From Megaleporinus macrocephalus (lineage: Eukaryota; Chordata; Actinopteri; Characiformes; Anostomidae): a stretch of 64,000 bases of DNA. The notes below the pieces were generated by a model, which saw nothing but the letters and a program-made list of their open reading frames with translations, had not been told where the DNA came from and did not search any database. The stretch spans positions 16,555,024 to 16,619,023 of the forward strand of contig CM038716.1 in assembly GCA_021613375.1 (NCBI GenBank), given 5' to 3'. This document shows positions 37,186 to 53,300 of the stretch, piece by piece (the stretch's first letter is position 1; each line of letters opens with the position of its first letter). A program made the position numbers and the translations under genes.

Positions 37186-38339
37186 TACATGTACCAGAAA
37201 GATATCAGTTCAGACGTTGAGTTGTGTTGAGAAGTCTGATGGCTTGGGGGAAGAAGCTGTTGCAGAGTCTGGTCGTGTTGGACCGGATGCTGCGGCACCT
37301 TCTTCCTGATGGCAGGAGGGAGAACAGTCTGTGTGAAGGGTGGGTGGGGTCATCCACAATGCTGGTTGCTTTGCGGATGCAGCGGGTGGAGTAAATGTCC
37401 AAGACGGAGGGGAGAGAGACTCCGATGATCCTCTCAGCTGTCCTCAAAATGCGTTGGAGGGACTTGCAGTCAGAGGCTGTGCAGGTCCCAAACCAGGCAG
37501 TGATGGTTCCCCTATAGAAGAGGGTGAGGATGGGTGGAGGGAGACGGGCCTTTCTCAGCTTCCGGAGGAAGTAGAGACGCTGCTGGGCTTTCTTGGCTGT
37601 AGAGCTGGTGTTCAGGGACCAGGTGAGGTTCTCCGCTAGGTGGACACCAAGGAACTTGGTGCTCTTAACGATCTCCACAAAGGAGCCGTTGATGTTAAGC
37701 GGAGAGTGGACCGGTCTAGATTTCCTGAAGTCAACAACCATTTCCTTGGTCTTCTCTACATTCCAGTGAAGGTTGTTGACTGTACACCAGTCTGTCAGCT
37801 GCTGTACCTCCTCCCTGTATGCTGACTCATCGCCTTTGCTGATGAGACCCAGCACAGTTGTATCATCGGCGAACTTTATGATGCTGTTAGAACTGTGTTT
37901 CGCAACACAGTCATGAGTCAGCAGGGTGAACAACAGAGGACTCAGTACACTGCCCTGGGGTGCCCCATTGTTCATGGTGATGGTGCTGGAGCTGCTGTCC
38001 CCGAACCGGACAAACTGGGGCTTCCCTGTCAGGAAGGGTGGTGGTGATGGCATCGTCCATGGAGCGGTTGGGACGATATGCGAATTGCAGGGGGTCCAAT
38101 GAAGAGGGCAGTTGGGTCTTGATGTTCCTCATGACTAGCCTCTCGAAGCACTTCATGATGATGGGCGTGAGAGCTACGGGACGGTAGTCATTGAGGCAGG
38201 ACACCGTGGACTTCTTCGGCATGGGGACAATGGTGGTGGTCTTGAGGCACGTTGGGACAGTGGAGCTGCACAGGAAGATGTTGAAGAACATGTCATTTGA
38301 CTGTGGCTCTTTAAACTTGTTCATACGACTGTATATCAT
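36840..38339 (-). pseudogene. 5'-truncated L2-like LINE, internally deleted reverse transcriptase
   Basis: Minus-strand frames 38339-37911 and 38053-37205 encode RT segments: [38 protein letters not shown], then [47 protein letters not shown] and a C-terminal RRCRSIRSNTTRLCNSFFPQ. The two frames meet at a deletion near 38050 that removes the region normally holding the first catalytic aspartate. The 3' UTR ends at 36840 with sequence of the type ttttattgtcatttcaac, after a (GA)n tract. Family placement (L2/Maui-like) is by resemblance. Confidence 0.8.
37141..37183. repeat. (GA)n microsatellite in the LINE 3' UTR
   Basis: About 21 GA units within the minus-strand L2-like LINE, after its stop codon in LINE orientation. 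Confidence 0.9.
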
Positions 38340-38406
38340 TGCTGACTAAAAGAAAAACCTGCATCTCCATCTTTGATGATTTTTATTTTTCTAAATCATT
38401 TGAATA

Positions 38407-39064
38407 CAAAGGTGTCAAAAGTATTCACGTTCATTACTCAGGTAGAAGTGTAGGTACTAGGGTTAAAAAATACTTCTGTAGAAGTTGAAGTATCAACTCA
38501 AGATTTTTACTCCAGTAAAGTATAAAAGTACTACTTTCAAAACTACTTAAAGTATAAAAGTAAAAGTAATGGGGTCTATAATGCACTAGCCCACCTCTTC
38601 TAAAAGCCATATTGACTATAATGTTATATAAAAATGTTAATGTTGATAAATTTGGGATGTGCTAAGCTTCCTGTTTCAGACTCATATCTGTCCATTGAAC
38701 ATAAATGTAGTTTAGTACAATGTAAATATATTAAAGAAGCAGATCTGTGTACTACTGAGCATTAACATGTGTTTCATGGAGCAGAAGATATGATGACTAG
38801 GTGTCTATAAGTATTGTAATTGTGCAAAAAGTCAAACTTCAAAGGCATATTATCAATAATCTTTACTGGAATGTAAATGTAGATGAATGAAAACAAGCTG
38901 AAATGAAATAGGAGTAACGAGGCTATGTTTAAAATGTAAGATAATGGAGTGTAAATGTAAGAAGTAGAAGTAAAAAGTCAAAAATATTTACTCCAGTAAA
39001 ATAACCAACATTTCTACTTAAGTAAGGTAACAAAGTATTTGTACTTAATTACTTGACACCTCTG
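38407..39064. mobile_element. non-autonomous hAT-like element (CAGAGGTG ends)
   Basis: The ends are caaaggtgtcaa (left) and, inversely, cagaggtgtcaa (right), matching the typical hAT terminus. The flanks tttgaata (38399-38406) and tttaaata (39065-39072) form an 8-bp duplication with one change. Internal sequence has inversely related blocks such as actccagtaaa / ttactggagt near both ends, and no open frame. Confidence 0.8.
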
Positions 39065-39275
39065 TTTAAATATGACAACTGCCTTTTATATACCATGAAA
39101 GTTTCATAATGGCCTTGGTTGGCAACATAATGATAAATAGATCAAAAGAAATGCTCCAAAATCTCCAACCTCTTTATATGAACTCACTTTAAAAGTGAAG
39201 AGGTTTTTGGTCTCTTCTGTAAACTTATTATTTTAGATATACATGTTTTTCTTTAGACAGCAACAATATACAGAA
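39060..39275 (+). repeat. dispersed repeat family X, copy B
   Basis: Contains agaaatgctccaaaatc, aaaagtgaagaggttttt, ggtctcttctgtaaa and agatatacatgtttttcttt in the same order as the other copies. Confidence 0.6.
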
Positions 39276-39899
39276 CCTGAATCCTGAAATCCTGAAATCA
39301 ACAAAAGTCATTTGTTTATTCTTCTTTGCTTAAATAACAGCCTCTACTCTAAGGCTTTACATCCGATGTTTAAACATTGCTGTGAGGATTTGATTGCATT
39401 CAGCCTCAAGACACATTAAAGAGTATTAAGTTAGTTCAGGCACTGATGTATAGTTCTAGAACACAAGCAGTGATGAATATTCAGTAGTACTCCAGAGACA
39501 ATAAGCGCTGAGAAGCTCCACAGCACCAATCCTGAGTTACTTTATACACCTTAGCATTAAACACGGTGCCCTCAGGTACAGCTCCTAAGCTGCTGAGTGA
39601 TCAACTATAAAGCACTGCCTTTATTAGTGTTTCCATGTTTCTAAGAAATCAGTCTGAATGGAACTGGAAACAATAACGTATTGTATATGAAGGCATATTG
39701 TAGGTGGTCTGTTTTAGCTGTATTAAGAAATATATTCATACTGAAACATCAAAGTTTTATAGTTTAGATTGTGTAAATTATTACACGCCTAAAGGCTTTG
39801 TGTTGACAGTAAGGACCAGTAATGGTTGCACATTAAAGTAGAAGAGTTCACCAGTTGGAAGAAGTGTCTGTCCTCTACATTAGCAGCACCTGCTTTGTA

Positions 39900-40027
39900 T
39901 CTACACTGCACTGTATTAGGTCCACTTACCACAATCTTCATTTACAGATCATAGTCCATCTATTTCTCTACTGAGCATGTATTATGTGGGTGGTGGATCA
40001 CTCTCAGCCTAGCATTGGCACTAACAT
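39900..40027. repeat. fragment of the foldback family
   Basis: Shares gtccacttacc, catagtccatctatttctc and gtggatcactctcagc with the left arm of the element at 19435-20530. Confidence 0.55.
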
Positions 40028-40589
40028 GGTTAAATATGTTTTATGAAAGAATTCTCAACAGTTTTTTTGTTTATTTACTCTTTCACCTGTTGCCGTTCAC
40101 TGTTGCTCCCGCTGCTCACAGCCACTCACATTTGGCTGTAACATGCCGCCTTTCACCCTGACCTGTCTGTTTTCATGCTGTGCTCTTTCTGCTGACTTAA
40201 TATGAACCCTGGTCTAATGTTGATACTTATATACATACATTACATAAGCAGTACATTGATAATTGTAACAAGTGAAGTCATGACATGTTTGCTTCTAAGA
40301 TAAACAATGATCTTAATAAATGATACACAATGATACACAAATGATCTTAATAAATCAAACTGGGTAAATATTATGAAGGTATTTTTCTTAAAAATGTCCC
40401 TGCAGTCTATAAAAGTCCATTCTCACTCAATTTTGATTTGGCTACTTTGATTGTTTGTTTGTTTTTCTCTGTTGCTGGTGGCAATATGTGAAAAGTTTCA
40501 CTTATTACCTCAAAATATTGCTTTCTTGAAATTGCAACTTAGTATCTTGAAATAACAACTTTCCCTTATGTTACTTTTAAGATTTTTAG

Positions 40590-40735
40590 TCAGTCTGGTG
40601 TAGTCATTAAACCCGCATAAACCCTATGATGATTGGACTAATGGAAATGCTCCAAAATTATTTTAAGTAAAATCTCTTTACAGTAACTTACATTGAAAGT
40701 AAAGAAGGTTTTGCCCTCCTCTGTAAAGCTGTAAA
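40590..40735 (+). repeat. dispersed repeat family X, copy C
   Basis: Contains gatgattggactaatgg, aaatgctccaaaat, cattgaaagtaaagaagg and cctcctctgtaaagctg. Confidence 0.65.
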
Positions 40736-40934
40736 GCTTTTGAACTTTGACAATAAGTTTAAAGAATTATTTAAGAGTTATTAAGTTTCCAGAGATTTCC
40801 AGAGAGCATTATTGTGAGATACTAGGTAATTATTTAAATATTATTTTGATGAACTAATTTTGCCAAGTAATTATTAGTTATTACGACATAGATAAGTAAT
40901 TATGTCAAGATACTAAGTGAGTAATTTGAGAAAA

Positions 40935-41163
40935 AGTTAAAATCCCAAAAAAAATTATTTCAAGTGTAAAAAAAATTATTGCGGGTGTTAAAAAAAATAT
41001 TTCAAGAATAAAAAAAATGATTGCGAGGGTAAAAAATGCGAGTGTAAAATTTTTTTTGCGAGGGTAAAAAAAAATGCGAGTGTAAAAAAATGATTTCAAG
41101 TGTAAAAAAATGATTGCGAGGGTAAAAAAAATGCGAGAGTAAAAAAACGATTGCGAGGGTAAC
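40935..41163. repeat. degenerate AT-rich minisatellite
   Basis: Roughly a dozen irregular units built from gtgtaaaaaaa, tgattgcgagggtaaaaaa and atttcaag. The minus strand happens to stay open for 87 codons reading a repeated F-F-T-L-A-I-I-F-F theme, which I take as a by-product of the repeat. Confidence 0.75.
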
Positions 41164-41329
41164 GTCATTGTGTGTACTGCGGCCCTTTAAGGGCTCCTTA
41201 TTATTTGGAGGGCCACTATTTTGTCATTGTGCCACCAGAAACAGACAAAATGAAAAAGTGGTTTTCCATGTTATTCTAAATATTTCCTTTTCAGAGCCTA
41301 AGCTGGACGAACACTGATATTTATCGTGT

Positions 41330-41603
41330 GTTGTGAGTAACACTGAACGTCCAGCTGCTCCGCTGGTTCTGATCCAGTGTCCACTGAGCGTGCAGTGAAA
41401 CTGAGCAGTCACTGGGCTGGACCGCCTGCTCTACATGTGTGAAGTTCCCGGATGAGCCTCTCGCCATTTTTGCCCCAGTGGCGCCGGTGGACAGCGGGGC
41501 TTCAACACGGTTCAGGCTGCAGCTGCTGCTCCTACGAGGGCCTGCCGCTTCACACAACACTCCTTTTTTCTCGAATCCGTCGCTCGCATCACACGTTTCC
41601 GAC
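41330..41603 (+). promoter_or_regulatory. ywhae promoter and 5' UTR region
   Basis: GC and CpG content rise here compared with the AT-rich minisatellite just upstream, immediately before the ywhae start codon. The frame upstream of ATG 41604 stays open back to 41439, but that point is GTG; no in-frame AUG precedes 41604. Confidence 0.4.
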
Positions 41604-45948
<4,345 letters not shown>

Positions 45949-46125
45949 GACATCACAGCCAATATGAGACTCCACCCCACCCCACCCCACTCCTTCCCAA
46001 ACCCACTCACAAAGGGAGCCACCAAGCCCAACCTCAAGAGTGACACTCAACAGCTTGATGCCTCCATTTTTTTCCTCCCTTTGTTTCATTTTTAATATTA
46101 TTCTTTTTATTAGTCCTTTAATTGA

Positions 46126-46131
46126 AATAAA
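46126..46131 (+). terminator. candidate ywhae polyadenylation signal (proximal)
   Basis: AATAAA in gaaataaaag about 180 bp after the stop codon. Further AATAAA-type hexamers lie near 46670, 46740 and 46966, so longer 3' ends are likely too. Confidence 0.4.
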
Positions 46132-47469
46132 AGAACCACTTCTGAAACCAACATTAATTGTAATTTCTGATGGGCAGAGCTTAAAGAGTTCTTGGAATTG
46201 TTTTGTTTTTTTTTCTTTCCCTCCCTTTTGTCCTGGTACAATGTTCTTTTTTTAATGTTTATTTGCTTTTTTTTCCTCAACATTTTATCAGTTGCTGGAT
46301 ATATTTTGAGTTTTTCTTAATGTAATTACGAAATTAACTTTTATTACTATTACTGATATGTCTACTATTAGGCTATTAGTTGTTTGGAGCTGTAATATTT
46401 CTGTGTTAGTGCAATTATTAAATGCAGTTAAAATGATTAAACCTTTGGAAGGGGCGAGTCGAAATGAAGTGCTCTTTTTGTTAATTTAGATTTTCGGAGC
46501 AACTTGCAAGTTTCTTGATATCCATGTGGAGCAAATTGCTTAACATCACAAAGTAGAAGTTCTGTAGTGATTCTTGGCTGTGGTCTGAACTGTAATTTGT
46601 GCTAAAATACTGTATTGCACACATAGGTTGATGGCTTTGGAGGGATAGTTGCAGCTCTTCAGAAAAGAAATAAATAAAGAAGGATTGAAGGAGCCTTATT
46701 GCTTTTAGAACTCAAATGCAGGTCTCCATTGGCTGTTTGAATAAAAAGCACTAATAAAGTTGGATTTTAAGCCCACCTAAGTATATGAAATAGTCCATTT
46801 CTCTTTGTCCCCCAAATTTAGAGATTGCCTACAATTTCTTCTGTACTTTTTGTTCATATTTAACTTGAAAGCTAATTTGTACTACTGGAAATATGACTGG
46901 AGCCACAGACATACAATCTGTATTGTTCTTACAGAGAAACAGCATGGAATTAACATTGAAGTTAAAATAAAACTGCCTCAAAACCTGGCCCTTTTGTGCG
47001 ACAAGTATTTTGTTTTACTAACGAGACTGAAGACCTTAATCTGAGTGGTACTGAAGTGAAAAGGGTTTGAAGTGTACAGGTTCAGTTTTATTCTATGCTG
47101 CTAGGCTAGAGGGAGGGACCAGGAGGTTAGGATGAGCAGTTCTGGTGGAGATGCATGGCGTCATTGGAATATGCATTTAAATAATACTTAAGTTTAATGC
47201 TGAAGGAGCATCTTATATTTTAACTAATGCGTTTCTCAGCAGAGATTAGAAACGTCGTCTTTTCCATTAGTATCTTTCTCACTAGCTAATACAGTTAATC
47301 TTTACAATAAGACTACAATAAATTTACATTCTAGTACACAATCAATTTGTTCTTTTTTCCTGTATACCGTTCTAGATTTTCTAGTCTGTGTTTGGATCTG
47401 TTTAAAGAAGTGCTCGGTCTATATTCAGCCATTTCTCATGGATATAAGCCAGAAAGGTGATTACTCTGG

Positions 47470-47700
47470 TGTTGAGGTTTTTGTTAATATGTCGTCACTG
47501 TCCAAAGAAAAACGAGTATCCCCAAAATTGTGACTTTACAAAGAAGAGCCAAACGTTCTTTACTTCTACTGCAAGTCAGTGGAACCAGATGGAGCATTTC
47601 TCTCTGTCCATTTATCATGAATCGTCAAAAATAGAGATTTATGGTTTTTTGTTTGGACAACAATATGTTTCTATTTGGAATGAAAATTAAACCAAATCAC
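47470..47700 (-). repeat. dispersed repeat family X, copy D (inverse)
   Basis: On the minus strand it reads agaaatgctccat, gtagaagtaaagaacg, ggctcttctttgtaaag, ggggatactcgtttttcttt and ggacagtgacgacatatt, the same order as the plus-strand copies. Confidence 0.65.
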
Positions 47701-48359
47701 ATGTTTCATGGTTTAAATGATATATTGCACCAAACGGCTGTCCTGTAATCCATAGCTGCAGGTTTTGGTGTTTCACCTGTTCTGATCACACCTGATTCAG
47801 CTCAGTGAGCTGACTGATTGTTGGTTAATGATACAGCAGATGATACAGAGATGGACCAGTGCACTACACTGGCTTTTGTGCAGATGTTGGGGCTGCTGGG
47901 TGAATGAATGATGAATACGAGCACATGTGAAATGAATGTGACTTTCCTCTCAGATTTATGAGTTTACTCAATTACATGTTATATCCTAACAGTTACTACT
48001 TACCACTTTGTGTTAAATCATGACAGCTTTGGGCTTTTAGTTTAGATCAAGAGTTCATCTAACAGAGAAGAATCGTGTCTAGAGAACTTCAGTTCATGTG
48101 CTGATTAAAGTAGGATGTATTCTTTTTTATCTGTTGCTGTATTTTAACTTTTAAGTTGTTTTAGAAAAATACCTCTACTTCAGTCTTTTTCACTGAAGTA
48201 ACAATACTAGCCTATACTACCCCGTCAGACAGAGTTGATCACTGCTCTAGATTATAGTCTTCTCCCTCCCTGAACCAGTCCAGAGCTCAACAACATTCAT
48301 AAACAATTCAGTAAATAGGAAGACTGAGAACTGAAACCAATATTCCTTTGCATGCATTC

Positions 48360-48672
48360 TGCAGTGACACTGAAGTGGTGCTGGTATGAGTGGATCAGAC
48401 ACAGCAGTGCTGCTGAGGTGGTGCTGGTGTGAGTGGACCAGCACCACCTCAGCAGCACTGCTGTGCTGAGAATGATCCACCAGCCACATCATACCTGCTC
48501 TGTGGTGGGCCTATATGGGGGTCCTGCCTACTGAAGAACAGGGTTAAAGGGGGTAACAAAGTGTACAGAGAAACAGATGAACAACAGTCTGAAGGTGTAG
48601 AACTACAAAGTGTTCCTATACGGTAAGTGTAGCTGTTAAATAGACAGTGAGTGTAAATGCAAGCAGGTGGAT
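48360..48672. repeat. foldback-family fragment containing a perfect hairpin
   Basis: Shares gagtggatcagacacagcag, ctctgtggtgg, tgaagaacagggt and gaaacagatg with the element at 19435-20530. Positions 48400-48428 and 48437-48465 are exact inverted copies (29 bp) separated by 8 nt. Confidence 0.7.
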
Positions 48673-49554
48673 CTAATGAAGTGCTCAGTGAGTGTAAGTG
48701 ACAGCCAGGTTAGAAAACCTGTCCACTTTTTCGTTCTCTGGAAATAACTTGAACTCACAGGGGAAGTCCAGTGAATCCCCCCTCCCCTACATTTCTGCAT
48801 AATGGTTAAGATGAAGTCATTAAGAGTGGTTTGAGGTGAAATGCTCTGTTTACTGTGGTGGTGATATATACAAATATGCAAATTTGAAAAAAAAGATTTT
48901 TAGCATAAAACATTTTGAAGAATCTTCTATTCGTGGCAGAGCACATGACACTGAAAATGCATTTTAGATTAACCACCTTTTACCAGTATAAATATTTGTA
49001 TCAACTTATAAACGCTGTCAAGTAAGATTTAAGTTCGCTGGTTATTCTGGATATTTTAAATCGCTTTATTCGCGGTGTACACATTATGACTCATGGTTCC
49101 TGTTACACTTTAAAGAAATATCTCAGTATGTTTCTCCACAATAAACCATTTTACATCAAACCACTATGAAAGGTCTGTCTGCATCCCACCTCCGTTCTGC
49201 TGTATATCATTAATAAATTGAGGTTTTCCAACATTCTGCAGTAAATTAAATAGCTATGTTTGGTTTTTGTCACAACCAGCAAGAAAGAACAAAAGAAATA
49301 AGAGTCCGTATGTTTCTCAGCATCACTCAGAATACATTTGCTTACAGACGTATTCAGTGATGTTTAAACAAATTAGAGTGGAGTTGCTTTTTAAAGTGTG
49401 AGAGAAGCCAGGAGTCTTGATGTCTGCAGCACAAACACAGCCAATTTATCCGAAATGCAACAAATAGATTACAATACGCAGGGAAGTGTGTCTCCGGGGT
49501 TGGGAAACAATAGCCCACAGTGAAAAGAAAGAGGACTTTTATTGTTTAAACTGA

Positions 49555-49753
49555 GTTGTGAGCGCGGAGCTCTCGTTTCTCGTCGTCGCCGCGTTCACGC
49601 CAGTCACAAGCCCCGCCCCTCCTGTCTGAGCAGGAAGTTCCGACAGTTACACCTCCACCCGTCGGCTAGCTGGAGCGCGCTGGTAGGTCCAGTTCAGTCA
49701 TGTTTTAGGATATTTTTAGGTTTTAACGAGCACAGAAAGAAGTATTCGGAGAC
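49555..49753 (+). promoter_or_regulatory. cpd promoter and 5' UTR region
   Basis: GC-rich sequence with a consensus GC box (gccccgcccct, 49610-49620). A three-codon upstream frame (atg ttt tag, near 49700) precedes the main start at 49754, whose context is gacATGg. Confidence 0.45.
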
Positions 49754-50397
49754 ATGGGGCAACAGAAAGGAGAAAGGGTGCGTCTAGCGCCGAAGACGGG
49801 CCTTTCCTTTGCCCTCCTTTGTGCTGTTGTTGTTGTTTTGGTTCAGTATGTCCGCTCGGTTCCTGTCAGCGAGGACGCAGAGGTAGAAGTGGAGACCTAC
49901 AACACGTACTACAATTATGTGGAACTGAGCCGTCGACTAAAGTCCCTCGCCCAGAAATACCAGCACATCGCTAATTTAAGCAGCGTTGGGCGGTCGGTGC
50001 AGGACCGGGAGCTGTGGGTGATGAGGATCACCACAGAGCCCCGGGCTGATGTGCCAGGGAAGCCGAAGTTTAAGTACGTGGGCAACATGCACGGCGACGA
50101 GACGGTTTCTCGACAGGTTCTGGTTTATCTCATAGAGCATCTGCTGGCCAGGTACGGAGAAGATCAGCGAGTGACCGAGCTAGTCAACAACACGGACATC
50201 TATATCATGCCGAGCATGAACCCGGACGGCTTCGAGAAGTCTGTGGAGGGGGACTGCGGGGGCCACGCTGGGGGCAGGAATAATGCCAAAGACGTTGACC
50301 TGAACAGGCACTTCCCAGATCAGTTCGATGAAATCGACCTCAAGAAGAAGGACTCTCCTGAACTGACAGCTGTTATGCAGTGGATCACTGAGAACAA
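49754..50397 (+). CDS. cpd: cpd coding exon 1
   Basis: The start is ATG 49754. The exon encodes the signal peptide and the first half of carboxypeptidase domain I, including HGDE and NRHFPDQF. It ends in phase 2 before donor gtaagt at 50398. Confidence 0.95.
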
Positions 50398-53300
50398 GTA
50401 AGTGAAACTCTCAGGCCTAGTTTTTCAAAATGTTGGTCTGGAAGCAAACACTTCAAAAATATTTCAAGAGTGAGGTGGGAAGTTTTCTACAAGTGGTCCT
50501 CTTTTCTCTCCAGGTTTGTCCTGTCTGGGAACTTGCATGGCGGCACTGTGGTGGCCAGTTATCCCTTTGATGACTCTGCCGTGCACATTGATGGCGTCTA
50601 CAGCCGGTCGCCTGATGATGCTCTGTTCAGGTACTTGGCGCGGGTTTATGCAGAGAACAACCCCATCATGAGAACAGGGGAGCCCAAATGCGTGGGAGAG
50701 TCCGGTGAGAAGTTCGAGGGCGGCATCACAAACGGTGCAAACTGGTATGATGTGGCAGGTAATGGTCAACACCCACCTTCCTCTTCACCCCACGCCAAAA
50801 TACCGCACACAAAACTCAGTCAGTCACTGAAATGAATCAAATTATTGTAGCCACTTATCCGTCACACCTATTTTTTGTTGATATTTGGTGCAGTAGTTCT
50901 AATATACAGAAAATATTTCTAGCAAAGTTGTTTTTCTAACTGCATGACATGCCTTTGGCTGTGTCTGGCAGACAGCAAGACAGCCTGTCATGTCCAAATC
51001 TAATGTTTGTAGCAAACGCTGGCTGGTGAGTTTCCTCAGCTCGGCTGTTTTGTGAATGTATCTTTCCCTGCCTTACATATCTCTTAATACTAAATAAAAA
51101 AAGAAGACCAGAACTCATACAGTAGACACTGTTGTCTTCTTAATCACAGACTTACAAGACAGTGTAGGCACTGTCTTGTAGAAAGCTGAACTGTGGACAC
51201 AGGCAAGGTGTTTAATTAAAACAAGTTTTCAAATATCTGCAGCAGGTTCTTCGTCCCTACTTCGTCTTCTTTCCACAGTTAGAACAGATAATGCTAACAT
51301 ATGTGAGTATTTGAATTATATAAGCAGTGAATAGGTTTGCTCGTATAGAAAAAGCATCAATTTCACACAAACTACTGAAGCAAAATTTAGTTTTTCCTTC
51401 TGGAAACATTTACAGACATATAGAAGCAAGTAATATGTGCAGGTAACCACAGGGCAAATTTTTAATACTGCTACAGTAACCACAGGGCAAATTTGAGTCT
51501 ACTCCTAATATAGGATGCCTAAAAGAGCAAAATATCAGAATAATTTGTGTGTGTGTGTTTATAGGACTGTGTATTGGCAAGAACCTGGCAATACATTATG
51601 TATTTTGATACAGTGGTCACGATCCAATATATCGCATTATACTGCGATATTGCAAGCAAAGTGATATATTGCGATTTTTCAGATCCTACTATTAAAACAC
51701 ACCACTATATAAACAGGTTTAACAATGTTTACAATAGCACTGCGCCCTTGTGCTGCTTGTTGTTGTTGGAGTGGAGCTGAAAATGGATTACAACACTGCC
51801 ATCTAGTGGTCAGAGATTTAAACACAACGCACAATGGGTCACTGTCTGCCAGGAATCTGTGTATCAATACTGTGTTTTTGAGAATCGATACAGTATCACT
51901 AAACATAATATCCCGATATTTGATATTTCAATATTTTCTTACATACCTAGTTGTTTAACATATGACTCTCATATGACTCAGTCGTCACTGTTCAAAAGAA
52001 AAATGTGTATCTCCCAGTTAGTCCAATTATGCTGTTTCTTCGTCAGAGCTGTTGAACATTGTGAACACAGGTTGTGTAGAAAGTTTATGATTAACAGACC
52101 AATAGAAATGCTCCTGAATTGCTTGGATTGAATTGCTACATTTACTCACATTGAAAGTGCAGCATGTTTTTGGCCTCTCCTTGTAAAGCTGCTGTTTTGG
52201 AGGCACTTGTTTTTCTTTGGGTAGCGACAACATATTAGTGGCATATTTGTGGCTGTAGTATGAAACGACACCTGCGGGAGGGACAAAAGGCAGAAAGGTG
52301 GTAACCCGAAACCCGCTCTTTGAGTTTCTCTGTCTTGTGGAACCCTGCTGTTCTCCGATTCCTCTGTTTTATGACCCATTGTAACATCAGCTCAAATACT
52401 TTACCGCCCCCTCCTTAGCTTCATCAGCGGGGCTTAGCCATGACTGTCAGCCAACAGGAACCTGATCTTCATTGTGTGCGGAGGTTTTCAAGTCAGGCCC
52501 TACACTTGAAATATGAACCGATGGGTGAGAGAACGAATGGTCCTTCTTTTGCAGACAGCTGAAGTTTTCAAGAATTCTGTACACGTCTCAGGGGCCAGCA
52601 CAGTCACTGCTCGGGATGCTGTTGGTGTGTGGCAGTGGTTCCAGTTGTGTCGCTTAGCTGCTGTGGAGCTTATTCTGTGGTGTTGGGTTTAGGATTAGTA
52701 CAGATTGCGTTCGGAGACGATGTGCTGGATGGAAACAGAAGCCCCGTTTCCAAATTCGGGCTTAAGCTGTGATTTGGTGAGGCTTTGGCTTTGGATAGCT
52801 CATTGCTAAACCACTGGAGTTTGATGGCCTGTTGAGAAAACCCTGTTTTCGTTCAGCGTAATGGGGCTAATGCTGTGGTTTTGCATATTGTCAGGGTTGC
52901 ATGATTACCCTGTGCTTGTTTGCTTGCAACATCGCAAATCACAATCTAGGCAGTTCAGCTTATCCTGACCAATACTTATATTGAGTAAGTGCTCAATAAA
53001 TGCCAGCAATAAAATGCTGCATTTGTTATAATATGCGATTCAGCACTTGTGCCTTAACTGGCCATGTTATTTTTCTCTGGATTTCGATGAGTGGCGCGAA
53101 GCCCCTGTTCTTTATACAGGCTTGTGATCTTTGAAACATGTATGGTCTTACAGTTGGGGCCCAAAAGTGCTTATCTTCTTGTCTTTGCAGACTAAGCCCC
53201 ACGCTCCTCGCCTGCTCATCTTGGCAGGAAAGCGTTACGAAATCTGTTGTTTTGAAGCCAGGCTCAACGATCTGTGCATAGATCTCACACGTCTTAGTAT

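Larger units (their letters stand above)
34331..41330. other. crk-ywhae intergenic region
   Basis: Dominated by repeats listed separately. The stretches 34340-35560, 36490-36840 and 39280-39890 carry no recognisable gene. The open frame 36598-36894 overlaps an antisense frame and has no family signature. Confidence 0.6.
46990..49550. other. ywhae-cpd intergenic region
   Basis: Contains family X copy D and a foldback fragment with a perfect hairpin, listed separately. 47710-48240 and 48700-49550 show no feature that I can support. Confidence 0.6.

Noticed and set aside
37340..37825. Plus-strand open frames in the LINE region
   Set aside because: Antisense shadows of the minus-strand LINE reverse transcriptase.
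41439..41603. N-terminal extension of 14-3-3 epsilon by 55 in-frame codons
   Set aside because: The open frame begins at GTG, contains no AUG before 41604, and the protein from 41604 has exactly the expected family start and length.
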